Under the pieces are notes generated by a model that made no database searches, was not told the DNA's origin, and saw nothing but the letters and a program-made list of their open reading frames with translations. A stretch of DNA of 64,000 nt, taken from assembly GCF_022701255.1 (NCBI RefSeq), contig NZ_CP031705.1, positions 806,001-870,000 on the forward strand, written 5' to 3'. Made by a program: the position numbers and the translations under genes. This document shows positions 54,001 to 62,339 of the stretch, piece after piece (the first letter of the stretch is position 1; each line of letters opens with the position of its first letter). The DNA is from Microcoleus vaginatus HSN003 (GTDB taxonomy: Bacteria > Cyanobacteriota > Cyanobacteriia > Cyanobacteriales > Microcoleaceae).

Positions 54001-56756
54001 ATCTCTGGGATATTGTCTAAGTCTGCGATATCTGGCAACTCAACCAGAAAACCCCCGTTACCCTCGTCATTTGACAAGGAAACACCCAGCATATCCAGCA
54101 CTTGCAGCCCAGTATCAATGGCTTTTAACATCTGATTTTGGGCCATATAATACTGGATTTGTAGCTCGTATACTTTCACTTTTTCGAGCAGGGTGCGAGC
54201 TTGTTGCAGAACAACTTCAGCAAGAATTGCTGACTTTTCGTAATTGGTCTTAATATATTCTGCTTCCACCGCTTCTACATAGAGTGCTAGTGTCAGATCG
54301 TAGTTACTCTGCCAACTGTTTTCTGCCAAGAGTTCTAACCCTACTCTTAGTTGCGTGACAGCAGCTTCATAAGCTGACGCTGCTTTGGCTTTTCGACCAG
54401 CTATTAAATTTAATCGGGCTAGACGATCTTTTTTTGCCTGATTGGTGATGAAGTCAGCCCCAACATTTAACTGATTGACAATCTCAAAGATATTTTCTTC
54501 AATCTCCTCTGCTGGAGTATGCTCTAGTAACAGTTCACCAATTTTAAAGTGGGTCTGTTGTTTCTGAAATTCCGGAATGAGAGAATACGCCGCTTGTTGC
54601 ACCCGGTCATGGAGAAATTTGTAAGCGATAGGCGCATTATGGCTATAAGGCAAAGGGGCAGGTGAGCATGATAGTAGAGGAGAATCTGCAGCTATTCTCT
54701 CCTTTACTTCCCTGCTCATTTCATCGGAGGTAAAAACGAGAGGGATTTTGTAGGCTTCGCTCAGGGGCAAAACCAAGCCAGCCTGAAGTGCTTCCCACAA
54801 ATCAGCCGCCGTTTCCGATTGAGATTTTTCATTGACAATAGCCAGAACGTCTAAATTAAATTTGTCTCCAATACAGGCGGCTAACTTTAAAACATCCTGC
54901 GTCTCCTCGGAGAGTTTTTGAATATTTCTGGAAATCAGTTCGACGACATTATAATCTGTGATGCCTACCGCTTGAATTTGGTTCAATGACCAATGCCAGC
55001 ACCCAGCGCTGAAATCAAAGGTCAATAGCTTTTCTTGATGCAGAGTAGCGAACATCTGAGTCAAGAAGAAAGGATTGCCCTGGGTTTTATTGAAAAGTAG
55101 CTCGGACAATTCAGAAACCCGGTTTCTCAGAGCGGAAGACTGATTGAGGGTATCTGCTACCAGCAAGCTGACGTTGCTAATATCCAAAGGACGGAGGGTT
55201 ATATTATTTACCACCGCCCCATTCTTTTGAATCTCCTCCAACGTCAGCATCAACGGATGCGTCGCACTGACTTCGTTATCTCGATAGGCTCCCATCAGCA
55301 GTAAATATTGGCTGTCCGGCTCACAAATCAGCAAATCAATCAACTTGAGCGATGCCGAATCTGCCCACTGTAAGTCATCCAAAAATACGACGAGCGGGTG
55401 TGAGGGTTTAGTAAATACATGAATGAATTCTTTAAACACGCGATTAAAGCGATTCTGGGATTCAAAGGCCCCCAATTGCGGAACAGGTTCTTGAGGGCCG
55501 ACAATCAGTTCGACTTCGGGAATGACATCTACTAGGACTTGGCCATTTGAGCCTAAAGCTTCTAAGAGTTGCTCTTTCCAAATGGCTAGTTTTTCTGAAC
55601 TTTCTGTTAACAGATGCCGCATCAAGCCGGCGAAAGCTTGAATCAAAGAAGCATAAGGAATATTTCGCTTTAATTGGTCAAATTTACCGGAGATAAAATA
55701 GCCACGCTGCCGGAGAATGGGTTTTTGAACTTCATTAACTAAAGAAGATTTGCCAATCCCTGAGTAACCGCTCACTAGCATCAGTTCGCTGTTTCCGCCG
55801 GAGACTCGCTCAAAAGCTGCCATCAAAGTGGCTACTTCTTGCTCGCGGCCATAGAGTTTTTGCGGGATGATAAATTGTCCAAATTTATCCCTCTTACCAA
55901 TTGGAAAGTTGTCAATTTTTCCCTGCGTTTGCAGTTGATGACGGCATATTTCTAGGTCAGCTTTTAGTCCCCTAGCGCTTTGGTATCTGTCTTCCGCAGT
56001 TTTGGCTAATAATTTCATTACAATGTCAGAAATCGCTTCGGGAATCTCACCGATGTGCTGATGGGGTGGCACTGGTCTTTTAGCGATATGGCAGTGAATT
56101 AATTCTAGGATGTCGGTGGCTTGATGTGGTAGCTGTCCCGTCAGAATTTCATAAAAGGTGACACCTAATGAGTAAAAGTCGGTGCGGTAGTCAATTGAGC
56201 GATTCATGCGCCCAGTTTGCTCTGGGGACATATAGGCGACAGTGCCTTCTAGCAAGTTGGGACTGCTGAGAACCTGGTTTTCTCGCTCTAAGTACGTGGA
56301 AATGCTAAAATCGATGATTTTAATTTGATTTGTTGTAAAATTGATAATGATATTCTGCGGTTTAATATCTTTATGAATAATCTTATTTTCATGCAGTTGA
56401 GCTAGAGTTTCGGCAAGATGAATTGCTATAGTCAAAAATTCGCTTATTTCAAGGTTTTTAGCTGCGATTAGGTTTTTCAGGGAGTCCCCCCCAAAATCTT
56501 CTAATATCAGCGCCAGACCGTTATTATGCTTTTCTAAAGAGTAAGCTTTGATAATCCCGGCTAGATCCAGAGTTTTGAGAATTTTATATTCATGCCTCAA
56601 TCGTGCTATTTCTTCTATTGTGGGATACTCGGCTTTGAGGGTTTTTACTATAACAGGAGTTAGGTCGGACTCCCTAACCCCGCGATAAATAACTGTATTG
56701 ACACCTTCATGAATGGGCAACGATAAGAGTTTGTAAGCGGGCAGCGTGGTTGTCAT
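51048..56756 (-). CDS. Ser/Thr kinase-AAA-GAF-histidine kinase multidomain protein
   Basis: 1902 residues. Ser/Thr kinase domain ~10-270 (IIHKDIKPQNIIINF, IIDFSISTYL; HKD instead of HRD), NTP-binding AAA/NACHT-like domain ~295-500 (VSGYSGIGKSSLVNEVQ, VVFLDDLQWAD), a long helical repeat region ~700-1300, GAF ~1335-1490 (LLYLENNLTKSAFTPDRLEV), coiled coil, HisKA with His1610 (GQMVAGVAHEINNPINF) and HATPase (DNGPGM, GKGTGLGLSIS). The architecture matches the HstK-type dual kinases of filamentous cyanobacteria. No response regulator lies next to it. It follows the APC-kinase fusion on the same strand after a 913-bp repeat-bearing gap. Confidence 0.94.
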   Translation of the reverse strand: MTTTLPAYKLLSLPIHEGVNTVIYRGVRESDLTPVIVKTLKAEYPTIEEIARLRHEYKILKTLDLAGIIKAYSLEKHNNGLALILEDFGGDSLKNLIAAKNLEISEFLTIAIHLAETLAQLHENKIIHKDIKPQNIIINFTTNQIKIIDFSISTYLERENQVLSSPNLLEGTVAYMSPEQTGRMNRSIDYRTDFYSLGVTFYEILTGQLPHQATDILELIHCHIAKRPVPPHQHIGEIPEAISDIVMKLLAKTAEDRYQSARGLKADLEICRHQLQTQGKIDNFPIGKRDKFGQFIIPQKLYGREQEVATLMAAFERVSGGNSELMLVSGYSGIGKSSLVNEVQKPILRQRGYFISGKFDQLKRNIPYASLIQAFAGLMRHLLTESSEKLAIWKEQLLEALGSNGQVLVDVIPEVELIVGPQEPVPQLGAFESQNRFNRVFKEFIHVFTKPSHPLVVFLDDLQWADSASLKLIDLLICEPDSQYLLLMGAYRDNEVSATHPLMLTLEEIQKNGAVVNNITLRPLDISNVSLLVADTLNQSSALRNRVSELSELLFNKTQGNPFFLTQMFATLHQEKLLTFDFSAGCWHWSLNQIQAVGITDYNVVELISRNIQKLSEETQDVLKLAACIGDKFNLDVLAIVNEKSQSETAADLWEALQAGLVLPLSEAYKIPLVFTSDEMSREVKERIAADSPLLSCSPAPLPYSHNAPIAYKFLHDRVQQAAYSLIPEFQKQQTHFKIGELLLEHTPAEEIEENIFEIVNQLNVGADFITNQAKKDRLARLNLIAGRKAKAASAYEAAVTQLRVGLELLAENSWQSNYDLTLALYVEAVEAEYIKTNYEKSAILAEVVLQQARTLLEKVKVYELQIQYYMAQNQMLKAIDTGLQVLDMLGVSLSNDEGNGGFLVELPDIADLDNIPEMTDPYKIAALSILTSLISPVITANPAILLPLAVTLVKICMEYGHSPFAAFAYAFYSVILCSVIGDIDAGYQSGNLALKLLNNFNANSLKCKVNQLFYGMVIHWKEPAKKALLPLLSTFQIGLETGDIEYAGYCVTVYCASIFLTGERLDIVEEEQEQYLDLALKLKQDYSIYYIQLFHQLTLNLQNESEAKCQLVGKSFNETQMLPVFIETNNRILLFITYLAKTILLYLFKEPKNAVANASLAAEHALSVMGMIVTAPHNFYYSLALLAVYPQASHAEQQQYISLVEANQEKMQKWALHAPSNFQHKYELVEAEKARVLGKIGKAMEYYDASIQGARQQGYIQEEALANERAAEFYFSRGREKIAEIYLTDAYYGYVRWGAKAKVQDLSEEYPEFFSRILTKEAPSFDVSRTTSSTTTGSFAALDFASVMKSSQAISGEIVLESLLSKLLKIAIENAGAEKSYLILEKDGQLVVEGTATIDNDEVVVLQSTPIEITQKLPFSILNYVARTQKSVVLNDASREGLFTRDSYIVNAQPKSILCMPVVHKGKLIGLLYLENNLTKSAFTPDRLEVLTVLCSQAAISLENARLYANLSEATDNLKQANEQLEDYSRTLEHKVEERTQELNEKNLLLSQEIRDRVQIEQALRLSEAQLKKQAEQLELSFQELKRTQTQLIQTEKMSSLGQMVAGVAHEINNPINFIYGNLSHVRTYSENILGLVKLYQEQYPHPTAVIVEDIEAIELDFLVEDLPKVLDSMKVGADRIREIVLSLRNFSRLDEAEMKEVDIHEGIDNTLLILQHRLQAKLDQSAIQIIKEYGPLPLVECYAGQLNQVFVNLLANAIDTLNDQRGPRAIAIRTSVGYGEEEKSPISHPPLAESCTVSSAEVDSQNLAPARKAPQFVVIRICDNGPGMTEEVNRRLFDPFFTTKPVGKGTGLGLSISYQIVVEKHHGELKCVSQPGQGAEFIIQIPIRQNYQKLALQSQT

Positions 56757-57050
56757 ATTCGTTTTTTCGATGAGTTCGATTATTCAGGTCGGGATTTGAT
56801 GGATGGGAATCTTAGACGGCGATGTTCGATCGCCTGTAGGGCAAAATGAAACGATCAGGAAATCAGATTGTTAACAAGTGGCAATATTTTCTCCGCTCAT
56901 TCAATGCTAAATTGCCTCAGGGTCGAATGTTTAATTATAACTATAATACCTGTGCTAAAGTTGGAGAAGCAAGAATTGGCGCTTGTCCAAGCGCCTCCAG
57001 ATAAATTATGCGATCGCACTACCTAAAGCATCTGTTTAAAGTTCTCTAGA

Positions 57051-57176
57051 CTGAGATGTTGCACCATTCTCGCTTAACAGGCTTTCCGGCCTGTTCCACA
57101 ATAAAATTCATCTCTTGTGGAAAAGGCCGGAAAGCCTGTTCCTAAACAAGTAATTGACAATGGTGCAACATCTCAG
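57051..57176. repeat. MITE family A, copy 2
   Basis: 126 bp. CTGAGATGTTGCACCATTC ... AATGGTGCAACATCTCAG, perfect inverted ends; inside, inverted AACAGGCTTTCCGGCCTGTT-type cores with TTGTGGAA spacers. Confidence 0.8.
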
Positions 57177-57435
57177 CTAGACGTACTCGGCATAGACGCT
57201 TCAAGACAGACGCTTCAAGTTTTGAGAATGTAGGTTTTTTACATTTTAGTAGCGGATTATCGGTCTCAGCCTTAATTATTCCAACTTAGGATTATATATT
57301 GTACTACAACATATTTGCAGCACTTCGACCGGGCGCGATCGTTGCTCTTAATAGTGTACAGGTCGCGATCGCTTAGCCTACTTTTTTAAGAAGTCGATTG
57401 TAATCATTCATTTGATGAATTGTAGTTTCCCCCAC

Positions 57436-57580
57436 TCGATCGCAATACCCGATACTTTAAAATTACCGGCGGGCGAGCGCTCTTCAATTCGCTGCGATCG
57501 CTCTTGGGGTTTCTAGCGTCTTTGTTCTGCGAAAATTGCGATTTTTGTTTAAGCGATCGCGCTTCTAAGATTCTTACGGC
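57436..57580. repeat. HIP1-rich interspersed repeat, copy 3
   Basis: ATCGCAATACCCGATACTTT, CTCTTCAATTCGCTGCGATC, GGGGTTTCTAGCG and GCGATTTTTGTTTAAGCGATCG, aligned with copies 1, 2 and 4. No terminator tail. Confidence 0.7.
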
Positions 57581-57669
57581 TTCAGATCGAGCAGTTGGCC
57601 GTAATTGACACCCCGATCGATTATTGTAGCGCCTCAGATGGTTTAAGGGCTGCACTGAACGCGAAGTGG

Positions 57670-60177
57670 TTAAGATTCAGGGATCGGGAGTGCTGAAATT
57701 GTCTGTTGCCGAATGGGTATCTGAATCACAAACTCGGTGCCTGAGCCAGGTGTAGAAAAACACTGGATGTTACCGCGATGCTTTTCAGTAATGATTTGAT
57801 AACTAATAGACATCCCCAAACCCGTACCTTTACCGATGGCTTTGGTGGTAAAAAAGGGGTCAAAAATGCGCTGCTTCACTGAGTCTGGCATACCAATTCC
57901 GTTGTCAGCGATCGCCACCTCCACCCATTGATTGTCGATCGCAGAAGTCCGAATCCTAATCTGGTTCGGGGTGTCTTTAAGCTCCTGATAGGAGCGTTTG
58001 GTATTCATCTCATCTAGGGCATCCAGGGCATTGACCAAAATATTCATGAATACCTGATTGAGTTGTCCGGGGAAACATTCCACCTTCGGCAAATTGCCAT
58101 AGTCTTTGATCGTTACCACGCTTGGACACTCTGGTTTATCTTTGAGCCGGTGTTGCAAAATCAGCAATGTACTTTCAATTCCGTCATGAATATCAACATA
58201 TTTGAAGTCTGCTTCATCCATACGAGAAAAGTTTCGCAACGAGACGACAATACCGCGAATTCGCTCGGTTCCTACCCTTATAGATGAAATTATCTTTTGG
58301 ATATCTTCAGTGAGGAATTCCAAATCGATTTCCTCTGCCATTGCTTGCACCTCTGGATCGTTGCTGGGATGCCGCTGTTGATAGAGTTCGATCATCTGCA
58401 GCAGATTTTGGGTATATTCGTCCAGGTGGGTAAGATTACCGTGGATGAAGTTGACCGGGTTATTAATTTCATGGGCAATTCCCGCAACCAACTGTCCCAA
58501 GCTAGACATTTTTTCGCTTTGGATAACGTGCATCTGAGCTTTTTTCAGTTCGTTTAGGGTCGTCTCCAGTTCTTTTGCTTGCGCGGTCGAGGAGATTGCT
58601 AGTTCTTCGATCGCAGCAACTTGGGGCAGAGTTGTCCAGCAAGCAATCGCTACTCCCACAAATGCCAGCGTCATCAACACAATAATCAGCAGATAGGGAT
58701 TGTTGGTTCCGGCTTCTACCCGCAGCCAGGAGCGAATCAGCCAAGTGATCGTCGCTGTACCACAAATCAGCGCAATCAAAATTGCGACCTGAAGCACCAC
58801 AAAGTATTCATTTTTAGGAGCAGTTACTGGCTTGGCATGGAGTCGATCCCACCACGGTAAATCCAAAGATGCCCAAGGAATCCGCAGAATCGCAGCGTCG
58901 ATCGCTATCACTACTAACGGCAACAGCAATCCCAGACCAAAATCCATCCATCCCCAGCTAATGCCACCCACCACCAGGGAAATGAACTCCACTACCAGTA
59001 ACGCTAAGGATAGCCGCCCCCAACGCACGACTGGATCGTTGCGCTGCATCCACAGCCCCAAGTGCAACCCCATGATAGAAATGAAAAAACTCACCCCTGA
59101 CACCACGACAATTCGAGTGGTGTTGCCCCATACTAAAAATCCTAAACTACAGATAAAGGTTAGCAGCAGCGCGGGTTCTAGGGAACCTCGACGGGACACT
59201 GCGCCAAACACTGGAGACAACAGCCCATCCTGCGCGAGTTGGAAAAGGATGCGGGGCGTATTGCAAACGCTAGTCGCAGAACCCAACAAACAGCTAGCCG
59301 CAACCAGCAAAGTGACTATGACAGGGGCAGCGTCTCCCCAGAAAGGCTTGGCAGCCACCAGGAATTTGCTGTACAAATTGCCTTCTAAACCTGCAGCGGT
59401 TGCCAACTGCACCAACACTAAAGTGCCACCCACAAACACCAGAGGCATGAACCAAGCAACGCAAGACAGCGCCTTGAGGGTGTCTTTTGGGCGCACACTG
59501 TCTGCTACAAAGGATGAAGCTGTATCGCAGCCATAGAAGCTATAAGCGGCAAACAAGTACCATTTGAGCCAGTCCTTGACACTGATGGCATCAATGCTGC
59601 TGGGCAACAGTCCGGGGCTTTGGGGCGAAAAGGCAAGCCAGCCTAAACCCTGAACGCAAAAGAGGAATAAAAAGCCGATCGAAGGAAAGATAAAAAAGAG
59701 GTGCAGAATAGCGACGGCGCGGGTGCCACTGAATGCTAAAAAGTAAGCGATCGCAGTAAAACCAATCTCAAACACTTTTTCTGGAATATTCAGCCCCATT
59801 GGTTGTAAATGGAATTGAAGCAAATCTGTGATGACGATCGCATTAATGGGCGGAAAGGAAACCCACCCCAAGAAGTAGGCAATCCCCAAGTAGCGGGAAA
59901 GGGCAGGGTAACGATGGAGCAATCGCGTGATGTAATTTGGTGTTCCTCCAGATACATCTGGATATTTCTCACCCAAACTCTGAACTTGAAGGTTAAACAG
60001 AATTCCGACGATAACACCAGGAATCCAAACCAACAGCGATGCGGAGCCAATTTCTGCTTGCATCGACGGCGCTAAGTTAAACCACATCAGATATCCAACC
60101 ACACTAAACCCCCCAGCTTCCGCAGAGGACATGGTGCGCCGGAGGCGATTCAGAAATGGCACACGATCTATTTCCAT
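57670..60177 (-). CDS. APC-type amino-acid permease fused to a histidine kinase
   Basis: 835 residues with no frameshift. Residues ~15-515 form an amino-acid/polyamine permease: opening [16 protein letters not shown], the NPxG-like and [14 protein letters not shown] segments, [20 protein letters not shown] (permease TM6 region), [18 protein letters not shown]; roughly 12-14 spans. A helix (~522-556) leads to HisKA with His569 ([17 protein letters not shown]), the [19 protein letters not shown] segment, N-box [18 protein letters not shown]1 DNGIGMPD and G2 [11 protein letters not shown]. All kinase residues appear intact. A transporter-linked sensor is known as SLC5-kinase (CbrA); this one uses an APC fold. 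No receiver domain is present or adjacent. Confidence 0.93.
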   Translation of the reverse strand: MEIDRVPFLNRLRRTMSSAEAGGFSVVGYLMWFNLAPSMQAEIGSASLLVWIPGVIVGILFNLQVQSLGEKYPDVSGGTPNYITRLLHRYPALSRYLGIAYFLGWVSFPPINAIVITDLLQFHLQPMGLNIPEKVFEIGFTAIAYFLAFSGTRAVAILHLFFIFPSIGFLFLFCVQGLGWLAFSPQSPGLLPSSIDAISVKDWLKWYLFAAYSFYGCDTASSFVADSVRPKDTLKALSCVAWFMPLVFVGGTLVLVQLATAAGLEGNLYSKFLVAAKPFWGDAAPVIVTLLVAASCLLGSATSVCNTPRILFQLAQDGLLSPVFGAVSRRGSLEPALLLTFICSLGFLVWGNTTRIVVVSGVSFFISIMGLHLGLWMQRNDPVVRWGRLSLALLVVEFISLVVGGISWGWMDFGLGLLLPLVVIAIDAAILRIPWASLDLPWWDRLHAKPVTAPKNEYFVVLQVAILIALICGTATITWLIRSWLRVEAGTNNPYLLIIVLMTLAFVGVAIACWTTLPQVAAIEELAISSTAQAKELETTLNELKKAQMHVIQSEKMSSLGQLVAGIAHEINNPVNFIHGNLTHLDEYTQNLLQMIELYQQRHPSNDPEVQAMAEEIDLEFLTEDIQKIISSIRVGTERIRGIVVSLRNFSRMDEADFKYVDIHDGIESTLLILQHRLKDKPECPSVVTIKDYGNLPKVECFPGQLNQVFMNILVNALDALDEMNTKRSYQELKDTPNQIRIRTSAIDNQWVEVAIADNGIGMPDSVKQRIFDPFFTTKAIGKGTGLGMSISYQIITEKHRGNIQCFSTPGSGTEFVIQIPIRQQTISALPIPES

Positions 60178-60364
60178 AACAAGCAGATAGGGGTAATCCT
60201 ATTGTGATACAATTGCAATTTTTACACTCAATAAAAAAACAAATACCTAGTCTTTCCTTCTAGTGATGAAAATTCTCAGATCGAGCTGATGTAGCGATGA
60301 AAGATTGAGGCAATTAGTTGAGGTTGCTAGCGATCGCACTCTTGATCACAACAACTCATTAGAA

Positions 60365-60492
60365 CTGATATCTTGCACCAGTTGCAATAAGTCTTTCATG
60401 GGCGGGCTAGAAGAGCAACTGCCCACAAAAAAAGTCACTTTTTGTGGAAGAGGCCGAAAAGCCTGTTAAGCGAGAATTGTGCAATATCTCAG
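60365..60492. repeat. MITE family A, copy 3
   Basis: Ends CTGATATCTTGCACCAGTTG ... GAGAATTGTGCAATATCTCAG; core AGGCCGAAAAGCCTGTT. More diverged than other copies. Confidence 0.65.
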
Positions 60493-60531
60493 TTGAAACT
60501 GACTCTATTGAGTCTTTTCACTTTGTTTAAT

Positions 60532-60654
60532 CTGAGATGTTGCACCCTTCTCTATAAGCTTTTTATGAACAGGCAAGATGCCTGTTCCACAAGACAATTC
60601 ACTCTTTGTGGAACAGGCATCTGGCCTGTTCTTGAGAATGGTGCAAGATGTGAG
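60532..60654. repeat. MITE family A, copy 4
   Basis: CTGAGATGTTGCACCCTTC ... GAGAATGGTGCAAGATGTGAG, with two inverted GAACAGGCAAGATGCCTGTTC-type cores. Confidence 0.75.
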
Positions 60655-60671
60655 TTTAATGTGACTTTAGC

Positions 60672-60900
60672 TAGCGATCGCAATACTCAATACCCAATAC
60701 TTCAAAATTACCTGCGGGCGATCGCTCTTTAATTCGGTGCGATCGCTCTTGGGGTTTCTAGTCTTATTGTTATACGAAGAGTGCGATCTTTGTCAAGGGC
60801 GATCGAGCTGCTTGCAAGTTGTGATTCGATCGGGTTTTAGGAAGAAAACCCCCAAACCACGATTTTTAAATTAGTTTGAGGGTGTTTTATTTTTTTGGGG
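60672..60900. repeat. HIP1-rich interspersed repeat, copy 4
   Basis: AGCGATCGCAATACTCAATA, ATCGCTCTTTAATTCGGTGC, TTGTCAAGGGCGATCGAG, TTGCAAGTTGTGATTCGATC and a terminator-like hairpin at 60844-60890. Confidence 0.75.
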
Positions 60901-61014
60901 TGATCGAGACAAATCAGGGAAACTTTTTTCCGTAAAGTTATCGGTGAGACAGTTCTTTGCAGGCGATCGGTGAGACGATCGCTCTTGATAACTTTTTCAA
61001 AGAGTAATGCAAAG

Positions 61015-61395
61015 ATGAGTAGAACTAGGATATTCAGCAGTTCTAAATTTTTTCAACCGAGTGATGGAGAGCCTGTTCGTTCGATCGTTACCGAATCTAA
61101 GGATGCTGTCGTTGTCGCTTGGTATATCAAGCCAGGTCAGGCAATCCCCGCGCACACCCATCCCAACGGGCAAGACACTTGGACTGTTTTAAGCGGGAAG
61201 GGAGACTACTATTTGGATAAAGCAGGCACTACGAAGTCGATCGCTGCTGGGGATGTTGTAGTCGCTCATACCGGATGTGTACATGGAGTATTCAACAACG
61301 GTGATCAGCCATTGGTTTTTATCTCAGTTGTCTTACCAGCCGATGCGGGGTATCAACTTGTCTCGTTAGAAAACTCTTTTACTGTCCATCCCTAA
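61015..61395 (+). CDS. Cupin-domain protein
   Basis: 126 residues from ATG 61015 (MSRTRIFSSSKFFQPSDGEP); an in-frame GTG at 60970 is less likely. Cupin motif 1 IPAHTHPNGQDTWTVLSGKG with His/His/Glu-type ligands (here Q-D in place of the usual H-x-E) and motif 2 HTGCVHGVFNNGDQPLVFI. Small single-domain metal-binding beta-barrel; function unknown. Probably independent of the neighbours. Confidence 0.85.
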   Translation: MSRTRIFSSSKFFQPSDGEPVRSIVTESKDAVVVAWYIKPGQAIPAHTHPNGQDTWTVLSGKGDYYLDKAGTTKSIAAGDVVVAHTGCVHGVFNNGDQPLVFISVVLPADAGYQLVSLENSFTVHP

Positions 61396-61458
61396 TTATT
61401 CAATCCACCGGGTTGTATTTATCAAAAAAGTTAAAAATGTAAAAGCCTTTTTAGAGCT

Positions 61459-61845
61459 ATGAAATGGTTGATACAATATCTTTATGAAATCAAATTAGAT
61501 AAAGCTATTCTCTGGTGCTATCTCATTTGGTATGTGGTAGTAGTTTGTTTTCATTTCGATCCTTCGGTTAAGATATGGATTAATTCACTGGGTATAAGTG
61601 TTGTAATCGGTACGGGTCTGATCCTAAGTGTTTCTGCTAGTAAAGGCAAAAGAGATCATTGGCAGACATTCAGGTTATATCTCATGCCCTTTTGTGTCTC
61701 AAGCTTCTCTGCCTTGATTAAAGAGCAGGGATTTATCATATTTATATCACCAAATATCACCGAAACAATAGTGGCAGTATCATGCTGTGGTCTGTTTTTA
61801 TCAATTATTTTCGTAGTCAAAGTATTCAAAAATAAAGTTATTTAG
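61459..61845 (+). CDS. Small conserved membrane protein, unknown function
   Basis: 128 residues with about four spans: KAILWCYLIWYVVVVCFHF, SLGISVVIGTGLILSVSAS, LMPFCVSSFSALIKEQGFIIF, ETIVAVSCCGLFLSIIFVVK. I recall similar proteins in other bacteria as hypotheticals. ATG at 61459, 63 bp after the cupin gene, same strand. Confidence 0.7.
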   Translation: MKWLIQYLYEIKLDKAILWCYLIWYVVVVCFHFDPSVKIWINSLGISVVIGTGLILSVSASKGKRDHWQTFRLYLMPFCVSSFSALIKEQGFIIFISPNITETIVAVSCCGLFLSIIFVVKVFKNKVI

Positions 61846-62339
61846 CGGTACTACCAAATTGGTAAAAGCAGCATACATCTGACATTTAAGGTTAAAATTA
61901 CCCCGATCGCCTTTAAAGACTATCGAGCTTGTAGAATTATTACGCCGCCATGAAGCGATTGAATTGGTTATTGAAATCGCTTTCTTAGTTTCTAGTCGGA
62001 TAGTTCTTTGAGTGCGATCGCTTTTTGGTTTGGGCGATCGCCAAGCTGTACTATACTAGCCTCTATAAAGGAATTACCAATATCCCCAGACGAATATCGG
62101 CGGTAAGCGGGTTGCTAAAATCAGTCGATCGCGCTGGCAGTTTTTGCCCCTCAAATCGCTTTCTTTGGATTAATTGGCGTTTTAAATTCTGCCTTCTACT
62201 TTCTCCCTTGGGGTCATACAAGCGGCGGGTAATCCCCTCCCTACGGTCAATTGTCAATAACCCATTATTAATTGTTAATCTTCCATCAGGAAGCCGAAAA
62301 GATATATCATAACCTTAACCAGATCATTTCTTCCCAGAT
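61846..62339. other. Intergenic, partial HIP1-rich repeat
   Basis: 494 bp without a convincing gene. A partial repeat with TTTCTTAGTTTCTAGTCGG and GCGATCGCTTTTTGGTTTGG lies at 61950-62045. A 95-codon frame at 62025-62312 (+) has no homology-like motif and is rejected. Confidence 0.5.

Larger units (their letters stand above)
56757..57669. other. 913-bp intergenic region with repeats
   Basis: No supported gene. Holds a family A MITE (57051-57176), a HIP1-rich repeat copy (57436-57580) and scattered GCGATCGC octamers. The 83-codon frame at 57404-57655 (-) lies mostly in the repeat and is rejected. Confidence 0.6.
60178..61014. other. 837-bp intergenic region with repeats
   Basis: No supported gene. 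Two family A MITEs (60365-60492 and 60532-60654) and a HIP1-rich repeat copy with terminator tail (60672-60900). Confidence 0.6.

Noticed and set aside
57404..57655. 83-codon frame on the minus strand
   Set aside because: Lies largely within the HIP1-rich repeat.
62025..62312. 95-codon frame before the kinase-FGE gene
   Set aside because: Starts in a repeat fragment, no motif, poor protein-like composition.
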